NCBI GenBank assembly: GCA_964507925.1
Contig: CAZDRB010000012.1
Coordinates: 1 to 15,566, forward strand
DNA: 15,566 nucleotides
Direction of reading: 5' to 3'
DNA from: CAZDRB01 sp964507925
GTDB lineage: Bacteria > Patescibacteriota > Microgenomatia > UBA1400 > UBA12108
This document shows positions 7,152 through 14,494 of this stretch, in pieces. A model generated the notes under the pieces. That model made no database searches. It was not told the DNA's origin and worked only from the letters and a program-made list of their open reading frames with translations. Every line of letters starts with the position of its first letter. The first letter of the stretch is position 1. The position numbers were made by a program, and so were the translations under genes.

Positions 7152-7157
7152 AGTTTA
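7152..7157 (-). promoter_or_regulatory. Predicted -10 element of holB, leaderless type
   Basis: Minus-strand TAAACT lies 6 nt before the holB ATG in the 42-bp divergent gap. No good -35 hexamer is found at 16-18 bp. The spacing to the start codon matches that at alr, and no Shine-Dalgarno is present. This is a weaker prediction than for alr or gyrB. Confidence 0.35.
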
Positions 7158-7172
7158 GCGCAAAAAGAATGG

Positions 7173-7178
7173 TATTAT
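7173..7178 (+). promoter_or_regulatory. Possible -10 element of the pilB operon
   Basis: Plus-strand TATTAT lies 9 nt before the ATG of pilB, within the gap shared with the divergent holB promoter. The -35 region is poor (TAGTTT at 7151-7156 with a 16-bp spacer). AAAGAG just before the start could act as a weak ribosome binding site. This is the only place upstream of pilB where a promoter for the pilus operon could lie without entering holB. Confidence 0.35.
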
Positions 7179-7187
7179 TAAAGAGAT

Positions 7188-8900
7188 ATGCAAGATCTTG
7201 CCCTCATCCTCAAGCAGGATGGTCTATTGCCTGAAGCTGATTTTTTGCGGCTTCAATCCGAGAGTTATTCGACAGGTGTGAGCCTGGATCAGCTGGTGGA
7301 AAAGTCTGGGTTAGTTGATGCTGTTGGCCTCGCGAAAGCCAAGGCCAAGATGTTTAACATTCCCTTTGTGTCCTTGAAGGAACTTGCCTCGTCGCCTGAA
7401 GCATTGTCTAAACTCCCAGAATCGGTCGCTGAGCATTATCAAGCCCTCCCCTTTCAAATAGATTTGAAGACTAATCAACTATCGGTCGCGATGGCAAATC
7501 CACTGGACTTGCAGACAATCTCGTTTCTTGAGGCCAAATCTCAGACCAAGGTCAAGCCCCACCTCGCTGTAGCCGCTGAACTTGTAGAGGAAATTCCCCG
7601 TCGCTACTCACAGGGCTTGTCAGCCGAAGTTTCGGAAGTTTTAAAGGAATCTAGCGAGTACGATAATCACAAGGTTTTGGATGTCGAGAAGATTGGAGAC
7701 GTAATTCGTGAGGCGCCGATTGCCAAGATTGTGGCGACGGTTCTCGAGTTTGCGGTCAAGGCACGGGCATCGGACGTTCATATCGAGCCTCTAGAGGAGC
7801 ATACTCGGGTTCGATATCGGATTGACGGAATCTTGCAGGAAAAGCTAGTTTTGCCTCGCAAGGTGCATGAGGCCGTGGTCTCGAGAATCAAGATTTTGGC
7901 TGAACTCAAGATCGACGAACGTCGTCTTCCGCAAGACGGTAGGTTTAGTTTTCGTGCGGATGATCAAGAAGTAGATCTTCGTGTCTCGACCCTTCCGACC
8001 GTAGACGGAGAAAAGATCGTGATGAGGTTACTCAGAAAAACTACAAACGTACCAAGCCTTGCGGATCTCGGGATTCGAGGCGCGGCTCTAAAAGTTATCG
8101 AGGACTCGATCAAGGTCCCACATGGCATTGTTTTGATTACTGGTCCAACAGGATCTGGTAAAACAACGACCCTATATTCAGTTCTGCACATCTTGAATAC
8201 GCCGAAAGTAAATATCGTGACCCTTGAGGATCCAGTTGAGTATCAAATCGATGGGGTTAACCAGGTGCAGATCAATCCTAAGGCGGGTCTTAGCTTTGCA
8301 ACAGGTTTAAGATCGTTTTTGCGGCAAGATCCCAACATCATAATGGTTGGGGAGATTCGTGACAACGAGACGGCTGACTTGGCGATTCAGGCATCCCTAA
8401 CTGGCCACCTAGTGTTCTCGACTTTGCATACAAACTCAAGTGCTGGTGCCCTGCCCCGGTTACTGGACATGCAGGCTGAGCCCTTTCTACTTGCTTCGTC
8501 TATGACCTGTGTAGTCGCTCAGCGCGTCGTGAGAAAGATTTGTGATGATTGTCGGGAGAGCTATGCACCCCCTACGGAAGCCTTGGAGGAGATGAAGAAA
8601 GTTCTAGGCCCCTTATACGATGCTTATCTGTCTAAGCTTGGAGGCAAGACACCAACTCTATCGCGTGGGAGAAAGTGCGAGAAATGTGGGGATACGGGAT
8701 ACAAAGGAAGGCTCGGAATATTTGAAGTCTTAAAAATTACCGAGAAAATTGGTAAATTGATTCTTGAAAGGGCTCCGGCTATTCAGATAGAACAAGCGGC
8801 GGTTGCAGACGGGATGGTTTTGATGGAGCAAGACGGATACTTAAAGGCTCTTGAAGGATTAACAACACTCGAGGAGGTTATTCGCGTTGCGAAGACTTAG
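7188..8900 (+). CDS. pilB: Type IV pilus extension ATPase PilB (GspE family)
   Basis: Hexameric cytoplasmic ATPase that drives pilin assembly at the membrane platform. At 570 aa it matches PilB/GspE. An N-terminal GspE-type domain (about 1-150) carries AKAKMFNIPFV. The central N2 domain has ASDVHIEP and RYRIDGILQE. The catalytic domain has Walker A GPTGSGKT (319-326), the Asp-box segment TLEDPVEYQ, Walker-B-like IIMVGEIRDNETA, and the His-box segment TGHLVFSTLHTN. A tetracysteine zinc motif, C452-DD-C455 and C497-EK-C500, is typical of assembly ATPases and absent from PilT. Start ATG 7188. It is the first gene of the plus-strand pilus operon, with 11 bp to pilT. Confidence 0.97.
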   Translation: MQDLALILKQDGLLPEADFLRLQSESYSTGVSLDQLVEKSGLVDAVGLAKAKAKMFNIPFVSLKELASSPEALSKLPESVAEHYQALPFQIDLKTNQLSVAMANPLDLQTISFLEAKSQTKVKPHLAVAAELVEEIPRRYSQGLSAEVSEVLKESSEYDNHKVLDVEKIGDVIREAPIAKIVATVLEFAVKARASDVHIEPLEEHTRVRYRIDGILQEKLVLPRKVHEAVVSRIKILAELKIDERRLPQDGRFSFRADDQEVDLRVSTLPTVDGEKIVMRLLRKTTNVPSLADLGIRGAALKVIEDSIKVPHGIVLITGPTGSGKTTTLYSVLHILNTPKVNIVTLEDPVEYQIDGVNQVQINPKAGLSFATGLRSFLRQDPNIIMVGEIRDNETADLAIQASLTGHLVFSTLHTNSSAGALPRLLDMQAEPFLLASSMTCVVAQRVVRKICDDCRESYAPPTEALEEMKKVLGPLYDAYLSKLGGKTPTLSRGRKCEKCGDTGYKGRLGIFEVLKITEKIGKLILERAPAIQIEQAAVADGMVLMEQDGYLKALEGLTTLEEVIRVAKT

Positions 8901-8911
8901 AAAATAAAGCT

Positions 8912-9970
8912 ATGGATATTACAAAGCTTTTACAAATGTGTGTGATGTACAGCGCATCTGACCTGCATCTACTGGTTGGAACTCCTCCAGTTCTGAGAAT
9001 TCACGGTAAGCTAGTCATGGTGCCTGAGACGACTCCTTTGACGCCAGCTCAGTCAGAAGAGCTAGTAATGAACTTGCTCAATGAGCAACAGAAAGAGATT
9101 GTAAAAGTTGACCGTGAGTTAGATTTTTCTTATAGCCTTCCTTCGGGTGAGCGCTTTCGGGTCAATGTGTATCACGAAAAAGGCAATCTTGCAGCAGCCT
9201 TGAGATATATTCCGGCAAAGATATGGAATTTAGAGGACCTTAACCTGCCTCCAATTGTGAACCAAATTACCAAGCTCAAACAAGGACTTGTTTTGGTAAC
9301 TGGTCCGACGGGACATGGCAAATCCACCACTCTCTCCGCAATGATCAATCAAATTAACCGCGAGCGTAGCGAACATATTATCACCATTGAGGACCCGATT
9401 GAGTATGTTTATACGCCGGTAAAAAGTATTATCTCTCAGCGCGAGCTAAGCTCGGACACTCATTCATGGGGGGTTGCACTCAAGTCAGTTTTGAGAGAGG
9501 ATCCAAATGTTGTCCTGATTGGTGAAATGCGTGACTATGAGACTATCGGAACTGCGCTCACGATCGCGGAGACCGGTCACCTTGTATTTGCAACATTGCA
9601 CACGAATTCTGCAGCTCAAACAATCGAGCGGATTATCGATGTCTTTCCCCAGTCGGAACAGCAGCAAGTAAGAGGACAGTTGTCGCTATCTTTGGAGGCC
9701 GTGATCTCTCAGCGCCTTGTGCCTTCTGAGGACGGAAAGCGAGTCGCGGTTGCGGAGATCTTGACTGGTACTCCAGCGGTAGCCTCTTTGATTCGCGACG
9801 GCAAGTCGCATATGTTAACGAACGTAATGCAGACTTCAAGCGACGCCGGAATGATGACCCTAGACATGTCTCTGGTTGGAGCTTATCGGCAAAAGAAGAT
9901 TAGCTTGGAGACAGCTCGCGAGTATTCCCTCAACATAGAAGAACTTAACCGCTTAGTTGGAAAAGTTTAA
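8912..9970 (+). CDS. pilT: Type IV pilus retraction ATPase PilT
   Basis: Hexameric ATPase that powers pilus depolymerisation and twitching or DNA uptake. At 352 aa it has typical PilT length and lacks the long N-terminal domain and the zinc cysteines of PilB. Walker A is GPTGHGKST (131-139), with His in place of the usual Ser. Further motifs are ASDLHLLVG near the N-terminus, TIEDPIEYVY, VLIGEMRDYET and GHLVFATLHTNSAAQTIERI. The C-terminal AVASLIRDGK (from residue 289) corresponds to the PilT-specific AIRNLIRE motif, with Ala-Ser in place of Arg-Asn. No clear Shine-Dalgarno is seen. Its TAA stop overlaps the ATG of pilC (TAATG), which suggests translational coupling. Its presence argues for a dynamic, retractable pilus rather than a pure secretion pseudopilus. 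Confidence 0.96.
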   Translation: MDITKLLQMCVMYSASDLHLLVGTPPVLRIHGKLVMVPETTPLTPAQSEELVMNLLNEQQKEIVKVDRELDFSYSLPSGERFRVNVYHEKGNLAAALRYIPAKIWNLEDLNLPPIVNQITKLKQGLVLVTGPTGHGKSTTLSAMINQINRERSEHIITIEDPIEYVYTPVKSIISQRELSSDTHSWGVALKSVLREDPNVVLIGEMRDYETIGTALTIAETGHLVFATLHTNSAAQTIERIIDVFPQSEQQQVRGQLSLSLEAVISQRLVPSEDGKRVAVAEILTGTPAVASLIRDGKSHMLTNVMQTSSDAGMMTLDMSLVGAYRQKKISLETAREYSLNIEELNRLVGKV

Positions 9971-11166
9971 TGCTTAGATTTAGATTCAAAGCTAGGACTG
10001 ACAAAGGAGAGATAAAAAAGGGCGTGGTTGAGGCGCAGTCTCAAGCGGCTGCAGTCACAGTGCTCCGAGACCAAAAACTAGTGATAGTTGAGCTTCGCGA
10101 ACTCTCAAGCGAAAAGTCGCTCTTTAACTTTGGGCAAAAGGTCAAGTTTGACGACATAGTTAATTTTACCCGGCAACTCTCGACCATGATTGGGGCTGGC
10201 TTGCCCTTGACTGATGCTCTCTCGATTTTGCAGGTTCAGGTTCCCCTGGCGCTCCAGGGAATAGTTGCTGATGTTCTCCGGTCGATCGAAGGAGGCTCGA
10301 CTTTTGCCGATTCTTTAACCAAACACAACACGACTTTCTCGCGGGTTTATATCGCTCTTGTTCGAGCTGGTGAGGCAGCTGGGGTGCTTGATACAATACT
10401 AATGCGGCTTGCCGATACACTCGAGAAACAACGCGAATTTCGGGAAAAAACCAAAGGTGCCTTAATCTATCCGGTTATCGTTGTTGTCGGGATGCTCCTA
10501 GTTGCTGCGGTCATGATGATATTTGTTTTACCCAAACTGACCGTAATGTACGAAGACTTTAATGTTGAGCTGCCATTTTTGACTCAAGCCTTGATCTCGA
10601 CCTCGACCTTGATGAGCAAGTTTTGGTATATTCTCGCACTCTTACTAATTGTTGGCTACGCTTTGTTTCAGAAATGGAAAAAAACCAAGCAGGGTGCGTT
10701 TAAGTTTGACGTGCTTCTCTTAAAGCTCCCGATTTTTGGCAAGATCAAGTCGATGGTTCTGATGGCCGAGTTTTCGCGGACTTTAGCACTTCTTGCCTCA
10801 TCAGGAGTGTCATTAGTTGAGTCTCTCGGGATCGTTCAAGAGGTTGCAGATAGTGAGGTCATGAGAAAGGCGCTTGCCGAAGTTGCAAAGGACGTGGAAA
10901 AAGGTAACCCGCTTGCAGGATCCCTCGCCAAGCACCCGGTATTCCCGATGATTGTGTCGCAGATGACCTCGGTTGGAGAGCAGACAGGTAAGCTAGATGA
11001 GATCTTAAACCGAGTAGCCGGATACTTTGAGAACGAATCCGAGCATGCGATCAAGAATTTGTCGACCGCGATGGAGCCGATCATCATGGTTGTACTTGGG
11101 GTCGGGGTTGGGTTCTTGATTGTTGCGATCGTTGTTCCGATATATAACTTGACGAGTGCGTTTTAA
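9970..11166 (+). CDS. pilC: Type IV pilus inner-membrane platform protein PilC
   Basis: GspF/PilC-family polytopic protein that couples the ATPases to pilin subunits in the cytoplasmic membrane. At 398 aa it has typical length. Two T2SF domains are visible: the first around VNFTRQLSTMIGAGLPL to ALVRAGEAAGVLDTIL, the second around MAEFSRTLALLASSGVSLVE to MTSVGEQTGKLDEIL. Three hydrophobic segments lie at about 164-188, 218-234 and 371-394, the expected arrangement. Its ATG shares one base with the pilT stop. The C-terminus VPIYNLTSAF is also family-typical. The PilB, PilT, PilC order is common in type IV pilus loci. Confidence 0.96.
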   Translation: MLRFRFKARTDKGEIKKGVVEAQSQAAAVTVLRDQKLVIVELRELSSEKSLFNFGQKVKFDDIVNFTRQLSTMIGAGLPLTDALSILQVQVPLALQGIVADVLRSIEGGSTFADSLTKHNTTFSRVYIALVRAGEAAGVLDTILMRLADTLEKQREFREKTKGALIYPVIVVVGMLLVAAVMMIFVLPKLTVMYEDFNVELPFLTQALISTSTLMSKFWYILALLLIVGYALFQKWKKTKQGAFKFDVLLLKLPIFGKIKSMVLMAEFSRTLALLASSGVSLVESLGIVQEVADSEVMRKALAEVAKDVEKGNPLAGSLAKHPVFPMIVSQMTSVGEQTGKLDEILNRVAGYFENESEHAIKNLSTAMEPIIMVVLGVGVGFLIVAIVVPIYNLTSAF

Positions 11167-11209
11167 TATGTTGTTATTAATACAGTTATATATTTTGAGG
11201 TAGAGAGTT
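11167..11209 (+). promoter_or_regulatory. AT-rich leader before the pilin gene, possible internal promoter
   Basis: This 43-bp gap is the longest in the plus-strand pilus operon. It contains TATATATT (11187-11194) as a possible -10 region, but no convincing -35. GAGG (11197-11200) and GAGAG (11203-11207) are candidate ribosome binding sites for the ATG at 11210. No terminator hairpin is visible. A separate promoter would make sense for a major pilin needed in excess, but this is inference. Confidence 0.3.
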
Positions 11210-11866
11210 ATGAAGCTTTTTTCTAAGTTAAAGTCAGGCTTTACGATGATTGAGCTACTGGTTGTGATTGCGGTGATTGGAATCCTTGCTGTTGCCCTGC
11301 TTTCAACTCTTAACCCTCTCGAGCAAATTAGAAAAGGTCGTGATACGAGAACTCGTGCGGATATGTCCCAGCTACTTGGTGCAGTTGAGCGCTACAACGC
11401 CTCACTTGGTTATTTTCCTTGGCAGACTGCGGAAGGACAAGACCTAAGCTCGGGTAGTCCTGACATCAATTACTACGCAGTTGGAGGAAGTGGAGGATCT
11501 GACACAATTGTTGGCTCAAGTCCCTCCGAAACTCTTGCCGAAGCCCTTGAGAGATTGACCGAGACTAGCGAGGTCAAGGCCTCGTTTATTGATCGCGTGT
11601 CTGGGGCAAACTATGCAACTACCTACCTTTATTATGATGACGAGTCGACAGGCTCGAGTGTCACGGCCTGTTTTACGCCTGAGTCGCAATCATTTCAGAA
11701 GGAAGCCTTTGACCGTTGTAAAGCTGGTAACTCGGCTTGGTCGAGTGATTTTCTCGCCGAGGTTTATGGAAGTGCGGACAGGCCATGTCCGGATGGCGAC
11801 GCAACTGCGTATGCCTCCGCTGAGTTTGACGCAACTAGTACCGACGAGATGCTCTGCTTGCCCTGA
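11210..11866 (+). CDS. Type IV pilin, likely major subunit
   Basis: Class III prepilin. Leader MKLFSKLKSG (1-10) ends in Gly10, then Phe11 starts the mature chain as FTMIELLVVIAVIGILAV, with Glu15 at mature position 5. The hydrophobic N-terminal helix anchors it in the membrane and forms the fibre core after PilD cleavage. At 218 aa it is the largest pilin-like protein in the window, and the only one encoded on the strand of pilB, pilT, pilC and pilD. The early mature region, ALLSTLNPLEQIRKGRDTRTRADM, resembles other short bacterial pilins. The globular part has a Gly/Ser-rich loop (VGGSGGSDTIVGSS) and four Cys in the last third, enough for two disulfides. The major role is inferred from position and size; a minor pilin is possible. 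Its stop lies inside the Shine-Dalgarno region of pilD. Confidence 0.88.
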   Translation: MKLFSKLKSGFTMIELLVVIAVIGILAVALLSTLNPLEQIRKGRDTRTRADMSQLLGAVERYNASLGYFPWQTAEGQDLSSGSPDINYYAVGGSGGSDTIVGSSPSETLAEALERLTETSEVKASFIDRVSGANYATTYLYYDDESTGSSVTACFTPESQSFQKEAFDRCKAGNSAWSSDFLAEVYGSADRPCPDGDATAYASAEFDATSTDEMLCLP

Positions 11867-11871
11867 GGAGT

Positions 11872-12657
11872 ATGCTTAGCTATTTTTTGGTATTTTTCTT
11901 TGGCGCTTGTGTTGGTAGTTTTGTAAATGTTTTGATTGATCGTAGCATTCAGAGTAAAGACTGGATTTGGGGAAGATCTAGATGTGATCACTGTGGTAAA
12001 AATCTACGCTGGTATGACATGATTCCGATCTTGAGCTTTGTGTTGTACCGCGCCAGATCGAGATGTTGTCAAAAAAGGTTAAGTTATCGCTATCCTTTGG
12101 TCGAAGGAATGGTGGGAATATTATTTGTTTGGTGGTACTTGGTTGGTTATTTGTTTTTCCGCTTGGTGAGCACTCCGCTTGATGTTATCCAGCCTGCATT
12201 TTGGCTTGTGACTGGAATAATTCTCTTGATCATGTTATTTGCCGATCTGTTTTATAATGCGGTTTTTGTCGGAGTGGTCTGGACTGGAGTTGCATTGACC
12301 GCAGGTTATCGGGCAGTATTGTGGAGTTACGAGGCATATCAACTGCAAGATCTGGTAACGGCGGCGGCTGGAGCTGCTCTCTCCTATCTTGTTTTTTGGG
12401 GACTCTATAAACTCACTAAGGGCAAAGGTATGGCTGACGGAGACATGTATGTTGCCCTGTATCTAGCGTTTTTGGTTGGGTATCCCAAAGCTCCTCTCAT
12501 GATTGGGCTAAGCTTTGTATACGGGGCCATTGTAGGGGTGATACTTATTGCGACAGGAATCAGGAAAAGACGCGATACTCTCCCCTTTGTGCCTTTTATG
12601 GTTTTTTCGAGTATTACGGTTTTGGTGTGGGGCGAGAAACTCCTTAGTTATTTCTGA
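11872..12657 (+). CDS. pilD: Prepilin peptidase PilD
   Basis: Membrane aspartyl protease (A24 family) that cuts prepilin leaders after Gly and may N-methylate the new N-terminus. At 261 aa with several hydrophobic segments it fits the family. The N-terminus reads GACVGSFVNVLIDR. The cytoplasmic loop has CDHC, RWYDMIPILSF and SYRYPLVEG. Catalytic aspartates are probably Asp125 (in LFADLFYNA) and Asp191 (in GMADGDMY, corresponding to GxGDxK). The second zinc pair is altered: the family's CxxC is SRCC here. The first Asp region lacks the usual LPD. The ATG at 11872 follows GAGGAG by only 1 nt, with the purine run overlapping the pilin stop. Its last 14 bp overlap a convergent pseudopilin gene. 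Likely substrates are the pilin upstream and the pseudopilins opposite. Confidence 0.94.
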   Translation: MLSYFLVFFFGACVGSFVNVLIDRSIQSKDWIWGRSRCDHCGKNLRWYDMIPILSFVLYRARSRCCQKRLSYRYPLVEGMVGILFVWWYLVGYLFFRLVSTPLDVIQPAFWLVTGIILLIMLFADLFYNAVFVGVVWTGVALTAGYRAVLWSYEAYQLQDLVTAAAGAALSYLVFWGLYKLTKGKGMADGDMYVALYLAFLVGYPKAPLMIGLSFVYGAIVGVILIATGIRKRRDTLPFVPFMVFSSITVLVWGEKLLSYF

Positions 12658-13135
12658 GGTTGATCGAGGTCTCGAAATGGAGGAGCGAGTTTTCAGATTC
12701 TCTAGTTGAACTGGTATCGGTCAAATCAAAAGAAACTCTGATTAGGGTAGGCTCAGATTCGTTTGGCTCGCAACCAAGAGTATATGAAGAGACGGTGGTC
12801 GATCCAGGGGTGAGATAGTATCCTGAGTTTGAAGCGATTCTGATGTTTTCTCCGTCGGATTCAGTAGCAAGAGTCGTGACTCCACCGTCTAGCCCGACGA
12901 TTTCGAGAGTTGCGATCTCTTCGTCACAGGAAATAATTGACTTTGAGCTTCGAATCATGGCTTTGAGCTGAATAAGGGCGTAGTTGCCGGCTTGCTTGGT
13001 TTTGGTTAGTGTTCTGACTCGATTGCTCGTCACAATACTCGTGAGCATGATCGAGGAGATCGCGAGCGCCAAGATGCTAATGAGTCCAATGACGATAACG
13101 AGCTCGATTAGTGAAAATCCCTTTCTTAATGCCAT
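12644..13135 (-). CDS. Pseudopilin, PilW/GspJ-like minor pilin
   Basis: Short prepilin-like protein of 163 aa. Leader MALRKG (1-6) precedes the mature start FSLIELVIVIGLISILALAI, with Glu11 at mature position 5. The region after the helix, MLTSIVTSNRVRTLTKTKQAGNYALIQLKAMIRSSK, resembles the amphipathic segment of PilW/GspJ-type minor pilins, followed by a beta-rich domain with two Cys. It is the last gene of the minus-strand pseudopilin run. Its first 10 bp overlap the end of the preceding gene, and GGAG lies 8 nt upstream of the start. Its 3' end overlaps pilD by 14 bp tail to tail. The PilW-like assignment is tentative; pseudopilin status is firm. Confidence 0.85.
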   Translation of the reverse strand: MALRKGFSLIELVIVIGLISILALAISSIMLTSIVTSNRVRTLTKTKQAGNYALIQLKAMIRSSKSIISCDEEIATLEIVGLDGGVTTLATESDGENIRIASNSGYYLTPGSTTVSSYTLGCEPNESEPTLIRVSFDLTDTSSTRESENSLLHFETSINLRNN

Positions 13136-13599
13136 GAGGCGAGCTCCAGTTCAAGAGTTGCTGTTCTAACCTCTTGTTCTTGCCAAGTGACGGTCGAGAT
13201 CACTGTGAGTATCCCCTCCCCTACGCGCGTGGTGTCAACTGTGATCTCCCTGATATACCTAGTGTTTGGGATAAAACTATCAGTTGCGCAGACTGACGGC
13301 TCGAGTTCAGTAAAGTCAGAGTCTGTACCTGGGAGCTCGGACAGACAGTAGATTGCCGCCTCTCCTTGACTATCTAGCTCGGCTTTGGCGGCCAAAGTTG
13401 CCCAACCTAGTTGTTCTCGCTGACCCCGAATCCAGTCTAGAGTCTGGCTAGCGAATAGCTCGGCAGCGGAGAGATTTTTGGCGTAGATATTTTGTTTTTG
13501 TGAGTGATTGGCGAGCGAGAGTGCGGCAATGACGGCGACACTAATGAGGGCGGCGGCGATGACTGTTTCGACAATTGATTGGCCTCGGAGATATTTCAT
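13126..13599 (-). CDS. Pseudopilin, PilV/GspI-like minor pilin
   Basis: 157-aa prepilin-like protein. Leader MKYLRG is followed by QSIVETVIAAALISVAVIAALSLAN, with Gln at mature position 1 and Glu11 at position 5. The 'GQS.VE' form, with the following NHSQKQNIYAKNLSAAELFASQ, is typical of PilV/GspI-like minor pilins, whose helix often lacks the second Leu-Leu. The C-terminal half is beta-rich and has two Cys. Its ATG overlaps the preceding stop as ATGA, and a weak AGGG lies 7 nt upstream. Within a minor-pilin complex it would pair with the PilW-like protein encoded next. The subfamily call is an inference. Confidence 0.84.
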   Translation of the reverse strand: MKYLRGQSIVETVIAAALISVAVIAALSLANHSQKQNIYAKNLSAAELFASQTLDWIRGQREQLGWATLAAKAELDSQGEAAIYCLSELPGTDSDFTELEPSVCATDSFIPNTRYIREITVDTTRVGEGILTVISTVTWQEQEVRTATLELELASWH

Positions 13600-14072
13600 T
13601 CTAGACCCTGGTATTCGATATTACCGGATTTGGTAATCAACAAGGAGTAGGATGTGCCACTTGAGCTTTGAAACGAGATAACAAGCTCATCGACGTCGTC
13701 TCCGAGATAGACCCCTTGACTTAGAGGATTAAAGGTAAAGTTGTAATCTGAGCTAAAGGTGATGCCTGTGAATGTTGTTGTTGTAGGTACGCCTGTTTCC
13801 CCGCCTTCGCAGGTACTCTCTGTAGAAACCTGATTTGAACCATCTGCAATGGTTAGCTCTATTCCCGTAAATTTGCCCACGCAGTCTTTGTTTCCGATGA
13901 GTGATTTTTTTTGCGTTTCGACTAGGGTTGTAAGAAGCTGTTCGGCTGCAGTTTGACCTAGTTGTCGGTCACGGGCTTTTGTGTATGCCGAAAGCCCAGA
14001 AGCAACGAGAAGCGCCGCAATCGCGATCGTGATCATAAGTTCGACTAGAGTGTATCCGAGTGATGGCTTCAT
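13596..14072 (-). CDS. Pseudopilin, GspH/FimT-like minor pilin
   Basis: 158-aa prepilin-like protein with leader MKPSLG, then YTLVELMITIAIAALLVASGLSAY. Tyr sits at mature position 1 in place of the more common Phe, and Glu11 is at position 5. The domain after the helix ends in a predicted beta-strand pair (ELVISFQSSSGTSYSLLITKSGNIEY), which resembles GspH/FimT C-termini. Two Cys (in KDCVGK and STCEGG) could form a disulfide. Both ends overlap neighbours by ATGA, so translation is probably coupled. The subfamily assignment is tentative. Confidence 0.82.
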   Translation of the reverse strand: MKPSLGYTLVELMITIAIAALLVASGLSAYTKARDRQLGQTAAEQLLTTLVETQKKSLIGNKDCVGKFTGIELTIADGSNQVSTESTCEGGETGVPTTTTFTGITFSSDYNFTFNPLSQGVYLGDDVDELVISFQSSSGTSYSLLITKSGNIEYQGLE

Positions 14073-14494
14073 GGATTTGCAACTTCGTAGTTACAAGTTT
14101 CTCCGCACACTGCCGAGTCGCAAGCGCTTGAGATCGCAGTTTCTGGTTCTATCTCAAGAGCCGCGCAAAGAGTGTAAGTAGTTAGTTCGACGCCAGGAAC
14201 GTAGTCATAGAGATTGTTTCTCGGATCTGTTGGAAAAGTCGTGATATAGGTCCCGGTGAGCTCGGCCTCCCACCCGGCTGATTCTGGATAAAGGCTGTTT
14301 TCGGAGCGATATGTCTCGAGAGCTTGTCTAATTTGTTCGAGATCAGTCTTTCTTCTTGAGTCACGAGAAAGACGAACTGCACGTTGATAACTAGCAGTTC
14401 CTGTGCCGATTAAGATGCCGATAATTGCGATCACGACCAAGAGTTCGATCAGGGTAAAGCCGAGAAGAATGAGTTTATTGTTTGTTTTGGACAC
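14069..14494 (-). CDS. Pseudopilin, GspG-like, GTG start
   Basis: Prepilin-like protein. I place the start at GTG 14492-14494, giving MSKTNNKLILLG as leader and FTLIELLVVIAIIGILIG as mature N-terminus with Glu17 at position 5, 141 aa in all. GGGAG lies 9 nt upstream of this GTG. The farther ATG at 14558-14560 would add 22 residues unlike a prepilin leader and lengthen the overlap with the previous gene from 20 to 86 bp, so I reject it. The mature protein continues RLSRDSRRKTDLEQIRQALE, YRSENSLYP and FPTDPRN, a GspG-like pattern. It ends in a Cys-rich tail, CGETCNYEVANP, related to the tail of the partial gene at the window edge. Confidence 0.82.
   Translation of the reverse strand: MSKTNNKLILLGFTLIELLVVIAIIGILIGTGTASYQRAVRLSRDSRRKTDLEQIRQALETYRSENSLYPESAGWEAELTGTYITTFPTDPRNNLYDYVPGVELTTYTLCAALEIEPETAISSACDSAVCGETCNYEVANP

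Noticed and set aside
7188..12657. Type II secretion system rather than type IV pilus
   Set aside because: A PilT retraction ATPase is present, and no secretin or Gsp-type accessory genes are seen, so a pilus is the better reading, though the rest of the locus lies outside the window.
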